The translations under genes and the position numbers were made by a program. From Chryseobacterium sp. FH1 (GTDB taxonomy: Bacteria; Bacteroidota; Bacteroidia; Flavobacteriales; Weeksellaceae): a stretch of DNA of 64,000 nt. Positions within the stretch are counted from its first letter, which is position 1, and each line of letters begins with the position of its first letter. Shown in pieces: positions 46,935 through 56,094 of the stretch. The notes under the pieces were generated by a model, which saw nothing but the letters and a program-made list of their open reading frames with translations, did not search any database and had not been told where the DNA came from. The stretch covers positions 1,488,001-1,552,000 of the forward strand of contig NZ_JPLZ01000006.1 of the NCBI RefSeq assembly GCF_000735135.1, written 5' to 3'.

Positions 46935-48443
46935 ATGAATGCACTTGCATTAGACCTACCTACAGACTCATACACGGAGTTTCTAAACCGTTTCAAAACT
47001 TCAATTTCATCTCTTTTTCAAAAGGAAAATATAGATCAGCTAAGCCTTTCGCGTGGTTTGCCTCCTAATGTTTGGAAAGAAATCTTCAATTTGAAGCCAT
47101 TGTCGGTTGCTATTCCGAAAGAATTTGGTGGTAGAGGTGTAAAGGTGAAAGAATGTCTTGGACTTTTATCCGCAGCGTCTTACGAATCTTTGCCTTTGTC
47201 TTTGACATTTGGGATTAATATTGCACTTTTCTTGGAGCCTTTGGCGAAGTACGGAAATGAAGTGATCAAAGGTGACATCTTCAAACATTTCTTGGATTAC
47301 GGTGCAATGGGTGGTTTGATGATCACCGAGCCGGATTACGGAAGTGATGCATTGAGTATGAGAACTCAAAATCAATTGATTGATAACGAATACCACGTAA
47401 AAGGTACAAAACACTGGCAAGGTCTTACAGGATTGGCCAATTACTGGTTGATCACTTCCAGAAACGCCAATGCAGAAGGCAATCTTGGAAGAGATGTAGA
47501 TTTTTTCATTGCTGACACGCACAAGCCAAATCAAAATATCGAGGTTTTAGAATATTACGACAATGCGGGATTGTATATGATTCCTTACGGTCTTAATAAG
47601 GTGGATGTCAAACTTCCTCAGGAAAATAAATTGATTCCGGAATCTACGGGATTGAAATTGATGCTGGACGTTCTTCACAGAAGCAGATTCCAGTTTCCAG
47701 GAATGGGAATGGGTTTCTTGAAAAGAATGATGGACGAGGCGACAACACACTGCAAAGAAAGAATCGTTGGAACTTCCAATCTTTTCGCTTTGGATCAAGT
47801 TCAATTCCAATTGGCAAAAATGCAGTCTTATTTCACGCTGTGCTCAGCAATGTGTGCAAAAAGTTGCAAAGTAAGTGGCATTGACAATGATGTGTCCGGA
47901 AGCGGTGTTCACGCAAACAGTATGAAGGCTTTGGTGACCGATATGATGCAGGATTCTGCACAGATGTTGGTTCAGCTTTCTGGCGGAAAAGGTTACAGAT
48001 TGAGCCACATCGGTGGACGCGGCATTATGGATAGTCGTCCATTCCAGATCTTCGAGGGTTCTAATGAAATGCTTTACACGCAAATCTCAGAAGGCATCTT
48101 GAAAGATATGAAGAAGAAAAAAACAGAAAACCTTGGAGAATATCTTGCAATCAACGAATTGACAAGCAACGCTTCAAAACTTTATAAAAAGGAATTTGAC
48201 TTCAACATCGGAAGTCCGATCTCTCAAAGAAAAATGATTGATCTTGGAAAAGTGATCGCAAGAGTGGTGACTGTAAATGATCTTTTGGAATTGAATAACG
48301 AAGGCTTTAGCCAGCAATTGACAGATAACTCTGTGGAAATGGTAAGACAAGAAATCGTAATGTTATTGGCATCTTTGCAACATCATCAAAATATCTCGGC
48401 ACTAGAAGATTTAGGAAATAGTGATTGGATGTCGTTTGCGTAA
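46935..48443 (+). CDS. Acyl-CoA dehydrogenase family protein
   Basis: A 502-residue flavoenzyme of the acyl-CoA dehydrogenase superfamily. The helical N-domain is followed by the beta domain with GLMITEPDYGSDALSM near residue 128 and GTKHWQGLTG near residue 155, and the C-terminal helical domain with GKGYRLSHIGGRGIMD and FQIFEGSNEML near residue 375, where the glutamate is the catalytic base in MCAD-type enzymes. A further 100 residues extend the C-terminus beyond classical members. FAD-dependent alpha,beta-oxidation of an acyl thioester is likely; chain length preference is unknown. It is monocistronic, with a clear terminator. Confidence 0.87.
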   Translation: MNALALDLPTDSYTEFLNRFKTSISSLFQKENIDQLSLSRGLPPNVWKEIFNLKPLSVAIPKEFGGRGVKVKECLGLLSAASYESLPLSLTFGINIALFLEPLAKYGNEVIKGDIFKHFLDYGAMGGLMITEPDYGSDALSMRTQNQLIDNEYHVKGTKHWQGLTGLANYWLITSRNANAEGNLGRDVDFFIADTHKPNQNIEVLEYYDNAGLYMIPYGLNKVDVKLPQENKLIPESTGLKLMLDVLHRSRFQFPGMGMGFLKRMMDEATTHCKERIVGTSNLFALDQVQFQLAKMQSYFTLCSAMCAKSCKVSGIDNDVSGSGVHANSMKALVTDMMQDSAQMLVQLSGGKGYRLSHIGGRGIMDSRPFQIFEGSNEMLYTQISEGILKDMKKKKTENLGEYLAINELTSNASKLYKKEFDFNIGSPISQRKMIDLGKVIARVVTVNDLLELNNEGFSQQLTDNSVEMVRQEIVMLLASLQHHQNISALEDLGNSDWMSFA

Positions 48444-48461
48444 TCAAACAAAATAGAACTT

Positions 48462-48498
48462 AAAGACCTCAAGGCTAATCGTTTTGAGGTCTTTTTTT
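48462..48498 (+). terminator. Terminator of the acyl-CoA dehydrogenase gene
   Basis: An 11-bp perfect stem (48462-48472 with 48484-48494) has an 11-nt loop and a T tract, 18 bp after the stop codon. Confidence 0.85.
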
Positions 48499-48583
48499 AT
48501 TAATGGATTCTCAATAATCTTCTAATTTAATATTAATTTGAAAATCAATTAATTAAAATAGTGTTTGTATCATATTAATGTTG

Positions 48584-48814
48584 TATATTTGCATTATAAT
48601 TTACAAAAAGAGGTGTCTGCCTTGCTTTTTCTGTCACAGTTTAGAATACCAATTTTTCTCTCCCCAGTTTTCGCTTACAGTACCAATCTTCAAATTTTAT
48701 ATTGTAAAATTGAATTTATTGTTGACCTCGATTATTAAATTATAAAAAAACATAGCTCTCGTGGAAAGGAGTTATCATCACAACAAAAATATTAATATAA
48801 CACTAGAATAATTT
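48584..48814 (+). promoter_or_regulatory. Promoter and long leader of the cold-shock genes
   Basis: A perfect -7 box TATATTTG at 48584-48591 has TTTG 16 bp upstream. The leader to the ATG at 48815 is about 218 nt with no gene in it, which resembles the long structured leaders of cold-shock mRNAs. The sequence GTGGAAAGGAG near 48761-48771 is purine-rich. Confidence 0.55.
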
Positions 48815-49237
48815 ATGGCAGATTCTTTCTCCAAAAAAGAAAATTTTAAGAAAAAAATCGCAAAACAAAAAGAAAAGGCAATACGTCGTGAAGATCGTAA
48901 AAACAACAATGACAAAGGTAAAGAGTCAGAGTTCATGTACGTAGATGCTTATGGCAGACTTACTTCTACACCTCCAGAGGAAAGATTAGAAGTTAATTTG
49001 GATGACATCCAGCTAGGTGCAGCGCCTATCGAAGCCGAAGAAGCTGTAAAAACAGGAATTGTAACATTCTTTAGCGAGAAAGGTTACGGTTTTATTACAG
49101 AGGATGGTAACAAAGAAAATGTTTTCTTCCATAGCAACAATTGTGTGCACTTGGTGAAAAAAGGAAACAAGGTCTCTTTCGAAAAAGAGAGGTCGCCAAA
49201 AGGTTACTCCGCTATCAACATTCAACTTATCAAATAG
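48815..49237 (+). CDS. Cold-shock-domain protein with charged N-terminal extension
   Basis: A 140-residue protein. The first 75 residues are highly charged (lysine/arginine-rich to residue 37, then acidic). The C-terminal 65 residues are a cold-shock domain with KTGIVTFFSEKGYGFI (RNP1-like) and NVFFHSNNC (RNP2-like), and should bind single-stranded RNA or DNA. It is followed after 35 bp by a classical CspA-size gene, so the two form an operon with a long leader. The extended form is a common Bacteroidota variant. Confidence 0.88.
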   Translation: MADSFSKKENFKKKIAKQKEKAIRREDRKNNNDKGKESEFMYVDAYGRLTSTPPEERLEVNLDDIQLGAAPIEAEEAVKTGIVTFFSEKGYGFITEDGNKENVFFHSNNCVHLVKKGNKVSFEKERSPKGYSAINIQLIK

Positions 49238-49272
49238 ATAATTTATAACAACAATTTTTTAATACCATTACA

Positions 49273-49467
49273 ATGCAAGAAGGCACAGTAAAATTTTTCA
49301 ACGAAACAAAAGGTTTCGGATTCATTTCTCCATCAGCTGGAGGAGACGACATCTTTGTACATTCATCAGGTTTAGTTAGCAGAAACATTCGTGAGAATGA
49401 CAAAGTAACTTTTGAAGTACAAAAAGGACAAAAAGGATTAAACGCAGTTAATGTAAAACTTGCGTAA
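49273..49467 (+). CDS. CspA-family cold-shock protein
   Basis: A 64-residue single-domain cold-shock protein and RNA chaperone. RNP1 is KGFGFISP and RNP2 is DIFVHSSG. Length and start fit CspA exactly. It follows the longer cold-shock gene by 35 bp and is closed by a terminator. Confidence 0.93.
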   Translation: MQEGTVKFFNETKGFGFISPSAGGDDIFVHSSGLVSRNIRENDKVTFEVQKGQKGLNAVNVKLA

Positions 49468-49495
49468 GCATAAAAAGTTTTTTCCATTGAAAATG

Positions 49496-49529
49496 ATAAG
49501 CTCTAATTAATTTTAGAGCTTATTTTTTT
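49496..49529 (+). terminator. Terminator of the cold-shock operon
   Basis: An 11-bp perfect stem (49496-49506 with 49513-49523) has a 6-nt loop and a T tract. It lies 28 bp after the stop codon. Confidence 0.85.
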
Positions 49530-49576
49530 GTTTGATAATCACAATTCTTGGCTTCATTTTGGTTTAATGCATTGAT

Positions 49577-50560
49577 ATGATTCCTAGACTCAAGTACGAT
49601 CCGCAATTAGATTCTCTTACCGAAAAAGAACTGAAACTTTTGGACAAAGCTTCTGATTCCATTCGGAAATTTGTGAACAAATCACCGAAGATCAACAAAT
49701 CTGATTTTGCGCCGAGAGACGCACACGCGACAACTTATTCTGTTGTGAAAGGAACTTTTAAGGTCTATGAAGAATTTGATAGGAAAGCTATATTTCCAAC
49801 CGAAAAATTGGATTGCATCATCCGGATTTCCCACGCTCATATGAAGCTGATGAGTCAAGAGAAAACGATTCCAGCTTACGGATTTTCAGTTAAAATTTAT
49901 AATGATGAAAAAACCATTGCGAACTTTCCGATGGTGAATTTTCCATTATTTCCGATTGTCAATGTTTCGAGATTTCTGAAATTGTTCATTTCCATTAATG
50001 ATTATTTCGCTGGAAATTTTTTTAGAAAAATATTTAGTTCGCTGAGAATATTTAAAAGTTTTATCACCATCATTCCTAATACCTTGAATTTCTCTTTTCA
50101 AAATCAAGTTTTAAAATTTTTGAAACGATGGAATCATTTTATTTTGTCATTGGATTATCATTCAATCGGTGTTTACAGAATGGGCGATGATTTGGTTAAA
50201 TTAAAATTAACTCCTATTAATATTAATCATAAGATTCAAGACAGTAGAATCGATTTATCAATTGAAAATTATCTAAAGAGTAATATCTACGAATTGGAAT
50301 TATGCGTTCAATATTGTTATAATTTGAAAGACCAGCCAGTCAATCAATTAAATAAAATGTGGAAAAAATCAAAGTTTGTTCCATTGGGAAATATCCAAAT
50401 CACTGAATTATTAGATAAATATAAGGTGGAGAATGAATTGCTTTCTTTCAATCCGTTTGAAAATATTCTTGGATTACAACCTGTCGGGAAGATTCAAAAA
50501 TTGAGAGATCAAGCGTATAAAACTTCACTACAAACCAGAACCGAAATTAATTTGAAATAA
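49577..50560 (+). CDS. Catalase-like haem protein, small-subunit related
   Basis: A 327-residue member of the catalase-related superfamily. RDAHATTYSVVKGTFKVYEEF matches the distal histidine block, AYGFSVKIYND the next strand, and NFPMVNFPLFPIVNV the block with the distal asparagine. The end FNPFENILGLQPVGKIQKLRDQAY matches the family close; the arginine four residues before a tyrosine (RxxxY) fits the proximal haem ligand. It is shorter than true catalases, so peroxidase or another haem chemistry is as likely as catalase activity. Its stop codon abuts the SemiSWEET start. Confidence 0.72.
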   Translation: MIPRLKYDPQLDSLTEKELKLLDKASDSIRKFVNKSPKINKSDFAPRDAHATTYSVVKGTFKVYEEFDRKAIFPTEKLDCIIRISHAHMKLMSQEKTIPAYGFSVKIYNDEKTIANFPMVNFPLFPIVNVSRFLKLFISINDYFAGNFFRKIFSSLRIFKSFITIIPNTLNFSFQNQVLKFLKRWNHFILSLDYHSIGVYRMGDDLVKLKLTPININHKIQDSRIDLSIENYLKSNIYELELCVQYCYNLKDQPVNQLNKMWKKSKFVPLGNIQITELLDKYKVENELLSFNPFENILGLQPVGKIQKLRDQAYKTSLQTRTEINLK

Positions 50561-50821
50561 ATGGACGAAAATATATTAGGACTAGTCGCGGGTATTTTGA
50601 CCTCAGTCGCAATGATGCCACAACTCATCAAAGTTTTGAAAGATAAAAATGTAGAAGACATTTCCGTAATGATGCTATTGGTGCTGATTTCCGGACTGTC
50701 TCTTTGGGTTTGGTATGGAATCTTGCAGGAGGAATGGCCAATCATTTTGTCCAATGCTTTCTCCGTTTTGGTCAATGTCACGCTTTTAACTTGTTGTCTG
50801 ATCTTCAAAAAGAAAGATTAA
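50561..50821 (+). CDS. SemiSWEET sugar transporter
   Basis: An 86-residue membrane protein with three helices, the bacterial half-size SWEET that dimerises to move sugars. The PQ-loop motif MMPQLIKVLKDK lies in helix 1. Helices are about 5-24, 38-56 and 61-81. It begins directly after the stop of the catalase-like gene, with no spacer, so translation is coupled; the functional link is unclear. Confidence 0.87.
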   Translation: MDENILGLVAGILTSVAMMPQLIKVLKDKNVEDISVMMLLVLISGLSLWVWYGILQEEWPIILSNAFSVLVNVTLLTCCLIFKKKD

Positions 50822-51462
50822 ATCTCATAGATTTCAGAATCGGTAAAGACAAAATAAGTTCCTTTCTTGGGAATATTTTTCGTGTCCAATCCCGTAAACT
50901 CGCTGAAGGCAGGCAACAATAATTGTTTTGAGGTCTGGGCAAAACAAGGGAGTTTTATTTTCTTGACAGGAGAATTGATAACAAATCCTGGATGGATATG
51001 TCCCGTAATCTGGAATTTAGGATTTGAACGGTCAAAGTCGTGAACAAAAGCGATGTCATCAATTTCTAACGAATCACTTCTCGAATCCAAACATAATTTA
51101 TTCTCTAAAGTTTTCGAAATCCTGTCGTGATTGCCTTCTACGAGACAGAATTTGATATCCGGATATTGATTTTGCCACGCGCAAAATTCATCAACATCAG
51201 AATTATTTCCTGCGTGCAACAAATCGCCAACGATAATAAATTTATCAGGCTGAAAATTTTCAATTAAAATAGATAAACGCTCCAAATCATTTTTCATAAT
51301 ATGATTGGCCAAAGCAATTCCGTTTTTCCGAAAATGAGCGGTTTTTCCGATATGTAAATCTGAAAAAATTAAGGCTTTTTCTTTCCCCCAAAATAATGCA
51401 CGTTGGTTGGTTAGCGTGAAAGTTTGGTTTTGAATTGTTATGTTTTTTGTGGCTATATTCAT
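50818..51462 (-). CDS. pdeM: Ligase-associated DNA damage response endonuclease PdeM
   Basis: A 214-residue calcineurin-like metallophosphoesterase. The metal-binding motifs are complete: FSDLHIGK (DxH), VGDLLHAG (GDxxH), EGNHDR (GNHD), and ITGHIHPG (GHxH). PdeM accompanies Lhr-like helicases and ATP-dependent ligases in DNA damage clusters, as it does here. It ends 4 bp inside the convergent SemiSWEET gene. It starts 34 bp after the helicase stop. Confidence 0.88.
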   Translation of the reverse strand: MNIATKNITIQNQTFTLTNQRALFWGKEKALIFSDLHIGKTAHFRKNGIALANHIMKNDLERLSILIENFQPDKFIIVGDLLHAGNNSDVDEFCAWQNQYPDIKFCLVEGNHDRISKTLENKLCLDSRSDSLEIDDIAFVHDFDRSNPKFQITGHIHPGFVINSPVKKIKLPCFAQTSKQLLLPAFSEFTGLDTKNIPKKGTYFVFTDSEIYEI

Positions 51463-51496
51463 TTTTCCAACTGTTGCAAAAAATGCAACAACTCAT

Positions 51497-54031
51497 TTAT
51501 TCATTTATTTTCCCTGACTGCTTTATCAACTTCTGAATCCTCACATCCAAGTCTTCACTCGTCAAAGTTTGCCTCAAACTGTCAACTTTAATCGGAAAAC
51601 TCAAGGGTGTAAATTTATCCGAAAATTTCAGAATAAACTTCGATTTTTCTATTCGTTTAAAAGCTTCCACCAATCTTTGCTCCTGCAACTGCATATTAAA
51701 AACTTCGGTGTACGCCTGTCTCACCAGAAAATGATTCGGGTCATAATCTTCCAGTACTTTAAAAATCAATCCGGCTGAACTTTGCAATGCCTTGTTTGAA
51801 CGTTGCTGTCCGGGGAAATTCTGCACGACCATTCCCGAAATCACCGCAATGTCTCTGAATTTACGACTTGCCATTTCTGCTGAATTGATACTTGAAATCA
51901 CATCAACCATCAGATTATCTCTGGTTAGAATTCCATCTAAATTATCTTCATTGATTGGAATTTCTTTGTCACTGAACAGTTCAAAACCGTAATCATTCAT
52001 CGCCATCGAAAAAGAAATCGGAGCCAGTTTGGAAATTCTGTAAGCAATCAACGCTGCCATCACTTCGTGCACCAAACGTCCCTCGAATGGATACATAAAC
52101 AAATGATAACCTTCTCTGTTTTTAATCAATTCAATCAAAAATTCATCTTCTCTTGGAATATGAGAGCGTTTTTCCTGATTAGCTAAAAGCGGATATAAAA
52201 ACTTCAGTTCTTTTTCAGAAGCTTTTGGATTTAATGCTCCCGACAATTTTTCTCTTAAAAAATGACCCAGATTTGAACTTAAAGGCAATCGTCCGCCCAG
52301 ATAACTCGGAGCCTGCGCTTTTCCTTTGGAAGCCCGAACAAAAACTGTCATATCTTTTATCATTGCCACTTCCAAAACACGACCAGCCAGAATAAATTTC
52401 TCTTCTTTTTTCAGTCTTGAAATAAAATATTCCTCAACCATCCCGATATAACCGCCCGAAATAAATTTCACTTTCAGCATTGCATCGCTGACAATCGCAC
52501 CCATATTCATCCGGTGGAGCATCGCAATTTTTCGTGAGATCACTTTGTGCAGACCGTCTTCCATTACGACGACTTTGTGATATTCTTCGTAGCTTTTCAA
52601 GGCACTTCCGCCAATCGTGAGGAAATCAATCATCGCTTTCCATTCCTCATCTCTGATTTCCTGAAAAGTATAGACTTTTTTGATTCTTTCGTAAACTTCT
52701 TTCGGTAAAAATCCATCACCAACCGCCAACGTCATCAGAAACTGAACTAAGACATCGAAACATAAAACCACCGGCTCGCGTGGTTCGATAACTTTCTGTT
52801 TTACAGCTTCTTTTAAAGCAGCAACTTCAATCAGTTCCAGAGAGTGCGTGGGAACGCAGAAAATTTTTGAGGTTTCAAAAGGGGAGTGGCCACTCCGTCC
52901 CGCACGTTGCAGAAATCTCGCTACACCTTTCGCTGAACCAATTTGAATGACTGTATCTACAGGTTTAAAGTCAATTCCCAAATCCAGAGATGATGTGGAA
53001 ACAACTGCTTTTAATTTTCCAGAACTTAAATTTTCTTCAATCCAGATTCTGAGATGCGCATCAATCGAACTGTGGTGAATAGCGATTTGTCCGGCAAAAT
53101 CGGGATAGGCATTTAGCAAAAGCTGATACCACATTTCGCTCTGACTTCGGGTATTCGTAAAGACGATGGTCGATTTTGATTCTAAAATAATCGGAACGAC
53201 TTTATCGGCTAATTTTTGTCCGAGATGTCCTGCCCAAGGCAACAGTTCAACTTCATTCGGAAACACAGAGATAATATCGATTTTCTTGAGTTCCTTAGCC
53301 GTAATTTTTGTCTTCTTAATATCATAGGGAATCAAAACATCCTGCGCTTCGTCGAGGTTTCCGATGGTTGCAGTAATTCCCCAGATTTTAAGTTTAGGAA
53401 CATAATGAAAGAGCTGTGAAATTCCCAATTCGACCATCACGCCCCGTTTGGAACCGAGCAATTCGTGCCACTCATCCACTGCAACGCAATGCATATTGGT
53501 AAAGAATTGCTGATGGTTTTTCTGTCCTAAAAGTAAATGTAGACTTTCAGGTGTGACCACCAGAATTTCAGGCATATTTTTCACCTGTTGCTGACGGACT
53601 TTAGGGTCGGTATCACCGTTTCTCACGCCAACTGCCCAATCTAAGCCAATCTCGTCAATCGCTTCCTGCATTGCTTTGGCTATATCTTTGGAAAGGGAAC
53701 GTAATGGCGTAATCCAAATCATCTTCAGTCCTTTTTTGTACTTGTCGGGATTCGTCAAAAAATCAGAAACCAAAGCTAAAAATACAGAAAACGTCTTCCC
53801 AAAACCGGTCGGAGCAACCACCATTCCGCTATAGCCACTGCCAAATTTCTTCCAGGTGTCGACCTGAAATTTAAATGGCGAGTTGCCTTTTTCCATCATC
53901 CAGTTTTGAATGATTTTAAAGCCTTCGGTATTTTCGTAGTTGCTCAAATTTATTTTTCGCTTTCTAATTAAAAATTCTTCGACTTCGCTCTGACTGACAT
54001 CTTTAAAAACATTTAGTATTAGGATTGTCAT
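51497..54031 (-). CDS. Ligase-associated DEXH-box helicase (Lhr-like)
   Basis: An 844-residue superfamily 2 helicase of the Lhr type. Walker A is APTGFGKT near residue 75, the DExH box is DEWH near residue 187, and SAKGVARFLQRAGRSGHSP is motif VI. The Lhr core winged-helix and C-terminal DUF4145-like region follow. It lies between ligase and pdeM, as is usual. The start codon falls inside a REP-like inverted repeat and residues 12-19 are read from its other arm, so the N-terminus appears to be rebuilt from repeat DNA; alternative internal starts are possible. Confidence 0.9.
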   Translation of the reverse strand: MTILILNVFKDVSQSEVEEFLIRKRKINLSNYENTEGFKIIQNWMMEKGNSPFKFQVDTWKKFGSGYSGMVVAPTGFGKTFSVFLALVSDFLTNPDKYKKGLKMIWITPLRSLSKDIAKAMQEAIDEIGLDWAVGVRNGDTDPKVRQQQVKNMPEILVVTPESLHLLLGQKNHQQFFTNMHCVAVDEWHELLGSKRGVMVELGISQLFHYVPKLKIWGITATIGNLDEAQDVLIPYDIKKTKITAKELKKIDIISVFPNEVELLPWAGHLGQKLADKVVPIILESKSTIVFTNTRSQSEMWYQLLLNAYPDFAGQIAIHHSSIDAHLRIWIEENLSSGKLKAVVSTSSLDLGIDFKPVDTVIQIGSAKGVARFLQRAGRSGHSPFETSKIFCVPTHSLELIEVAALKEAVKQKVIEPREPVVLCFDVLVQFLMTLAVGDGFLPKEVYERIKKVYTFQEIRDEEWKAMIDFLTIGGSALKSYEEYHKVVVMEDGLHKVISRKIAMLHRMNMGAIVSDAMLKVKFISGGYIGMVEEYFISRLKKEEKFILAGRVLEVAMIKDMTVFVRASKGKAQAPSYLGGRLPLSSNLGHFLREKLSGALNPKASEKELKFLYPLLANQEKRSHIPREDEFLIELIKNREGYHLFMYPFEGRLVHEVMAALIAYRISKLAPISFSMAMNDYGFELFSDKEIPINEDNLDGILTRDNLMVDVISSINSAEMASRKFRDIAVISGMVVQNFPGQQRSNKALQSSAGLIFKVLEDYDPNHFLVRQAYTEVFNMQLQEQRLVEAFKRIEKSKFILKFSDKFTPLSFPIKVDSLRQTLTSEDLDVRIQKLIKQSGKINE

Positions 54032-54050
54032 GCTGAGCGGAGTCGAAGCA
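53975..54050. repeat. REP-like inverted repeat at the helicase start
   Basis: Arms at 53975-53998 and 54027-54050 are inverted copies of the motif CTTCGACTCCGCTCAGCATGAC with a few mismatches. Motifs of this type (CTGAGCGGAGTCGAAG) are dispersed in many Bacteroidota genomes. The right arm supplies the CAT complement of the helicase start codon. Confidence 0.7.
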
Positions 54051-55631
54051 TTACTGTATCAATTTCTTAATCTCTTCAATATCATCAATATCATTCACGG
54101 TTTTGTCTTTCCGCCATCTTAAAATCCTTGGGAAACGCAATGCCACGCCGCTTTTGTGTCGGTTGCTGAAGCCAATTCCTTCAAACGCAATCTCGAAAAC
54201 CAACTCAGCTTTCACAGTTCGGACGGGACCGAATTTTTCAATCGCATTTTTATTGACAAACTTGCTGACTTCCATTATCTCTTTATCCGTCAATCCGGAG
54301 TATGCTTTGGCAATGGTAACCAATGTATCGCCACTTTTCACGGCAAAACTGTAATCGGTGTAGTAGGCGCTTCGTCGTCCGCTACCTTTTTGAGCGTAAA
54401 TCAAAACAGCATCAATCGTCAACGGACTGATTTTCCATTTCCACCAGTCACCTTTTTTCCGTCCGGAATGGTAGTGCGAATTTTTCTGTTTCAGCATCAA
54501 ACCTTCACTGTTGATTTCCCTTGAATTTTCCCGGATTAAATCTAATTTGTTCCAGTCTTCAAAATCAATGGCCTGAGAAATTTTAATATTTTCCGGCGCT
54601 TCATTTAATAATAATTCCTCTAACATTGCTCTTCTGGCTGAGATGGGCTTTTCCCTTAAATCAGTTCCTTCCAGTTCCAAAATATCATAAGCGAAAACTT
54701 CAATCGGAATTTCAGCGAGCATTTTTTTAGTTAAAGTTTTACGGTTCAAACGCTTCTGTAATTCATTAAAATTTAAAACATTACCTTCCATTACCGCAAG
54801 TATTTCTCCATCTATCACAAAGTTGCCTTTCATCGCTTTTACAGTCTCGGCAATTTCAGGAAACTGTTCGGTCACCAGTTCTTCACCACGCGACCAGATG
54901 AAAACTTCGTCATTTCTTCTGATGATTTGTCCACGGATTCCATCCCATTTATATTCAATCAACCATTCTTCAGGTTTTCCCAAATCTTCCAGCTCTTTTT
55001 CAAGCGGATAAGCCAAACAGAAAGGGTAGGGTTTTGAGTTATCGGGATTGATATTTTCAGCCGAAATCAATTCCTGAAATGAAACTTCATCAGGTTGCCA
55101 TTTCCCCATCAGACTGTGCATCAACGTGCTTGCTTCCTGTCCGGAAAACTTGGTCAGAGAATTAATTAAAGTTTTCGAGGAAACTCCAATTCTGAAACTT
55201 CCCCCCAATAATTTATTGAAAATCAATCGTTCCGTGTAATCCAAACCATTCCAGGAATTAAGAACAAATTCCTTTTTCTCTGCTTCGGTTTTTGTTTTAA
55301 GTCCGATGATTTCATTCATCCATTCAGATAAAGTTTTCTCTATTTTTTCAGTTGGTGGCGGAAGAATCAAGGATATTGTTTCACCCAAATCGCCGACTGA
55401 GGAATAACTTTCCTGAAAAAGCCAAAACGGCAGTTGAGTAATTTCCAATGCCCATTCTTTCATATAGTTGGTGTTCACATTTCGCTTGGGTCTTTTTCCC
55501 GTAAACAGGGCGATGAACCACAATTTATCATCATCAGGCGCACGCTCAAGATAATCGATGATGGCATCGATTTTAGCATTGGTTTTATTAGTGCTTTCAA
55601 GGGCGTTGATGAGTTCTGCGAAATGTTTCAT
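54051..55631 (-). CDS. ATP-dependent DNA ligase of the ligase-associated damage response
   Basis: A 526-residue ATP-dependent ligase of the LigB/LigC type. The adenylation lysine is in EYKWDGIRG near residue 213; DGEILAVMEG and SEGLMLKQKN are later motifs. The N-terminal 190 residues form the helical DNA-binding domain. The C-terminal oligonucleotide-binding domain ends with the RFPRILRWRKDK block. It is the first gene of the ligase-helicase-PdeM group, and it is distinct from the NHEJ LigD at 18.2-20.7 kb. The metallo-beta-lactamase-fold exonuclease that usually accompanies this group is not next to it. Confidence 0.92.
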   Translation of the reverse strand: MKHFAELINALESTNKTNAKIDAIIDYLERAPDDDKLWFIALFTGKRPKRNVNTNYMKEWALEITQLPFWLFQESYSSVGDLGETISLILPPPTEKIEKTLSEWMNEIIGLKTKTEAEKKEFVLNSWNGLDYTERLIFNKLLGGSFRIGVSSKTLINSLTKFSGQEASTLMHSLMGKWQPDEVSFQELISAENINPDNSKPYPFCLAYPLEKELEDLGKPEEWLIEYKWDGIRGQIIRRNDEVFIWSRGEELVTEQFPEIAETVKAMKGNFVIDGEILAVMEGNVLNFNELQKRLNRKTLTKKMLAEIPIEVFAYDILELEGTDLREKPISARRAMLEELLLNEAPENIKISQAIDFEDWNKLDLIRENSREINSEGLMLKQKNSHYHSGRKKGDWWKWKISPLTIDAVLIYAQKGSGRRSAYYTDYSFAVKSGDTLVTIAKAYSGLTDKEIMEVSKFVNKNAIEKFGPVRTVKAELVFEIAFEGIGFSNRHKSGVALRFPRILRWRKDKTVNDIDDIEEIKKLIQ

Positions 55632-55746
55632 CGGTTAGATTTTCAGGTTGAAAACTGCAATTTAGTTTCAAGAAAGGCTCAGATTAAAAAATCCAAGCCT
55701 TAATATTTTACTTAAAAAATTGTGGCAATTAGCCACAAAATAATTT

Positions 55747-56016
55747 TTAGTGGGTAGCGTTTTGAACGTCTGTTTTCACTTCTTCAGCTTTGTTTTTGAA
55801 TTGGTCAGCTGTTTCAGTAGCTTTATCTTTCAATTGATCCGCTGTTTGGTTTGCTTTGTCCTTCAGGTCATTTCCGAATTTCGTCAGATTTTCCTTTGCA
55901 GTGTTGAAGGTATCTTTCACCTTTTGTTGATCTTCCGGAGAAGATTTTTTGTATTTCCACCACGCCAAAGCGCCAACTCCTAACAATGCCAATAGGCCAT
56001 TTGTTTTATTTCCCAT
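55747..56016 (-). CDS. YtxH-like stress protein
   Basis: An 89-residue protein. The N-terminus has one membrane segment (about residues 7-22, LLALLGVGALAWW); the rest is an amphipathic helix built from repeats of the form KDKANQTADQLKDKATETADQ, as in YtxH/late-embryogenesis-like proteins. It probably lines the inner membrane in stress. It lies 115 bp before the ligase on the same strand but is separated by an AT-rich spacer, so co-transcription is uncertain. Confidence 0.75.
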   Translation of the reverse strand: MGNKTNGLLALLGVGALAWWKYKKSSPEDQQKVKDTFNTAKENLTKFGNDLKDKANQTADQLKDKATETADQFKNKAEEVKTDVQNATH

Positions 56017-56094
56017 TTTTGTAATTTTTTTTAGTTAATAAACTGATTTGTAAAGAGAGTAGAAAATTTTGTGCCAACAATCCAACATTTGCAT

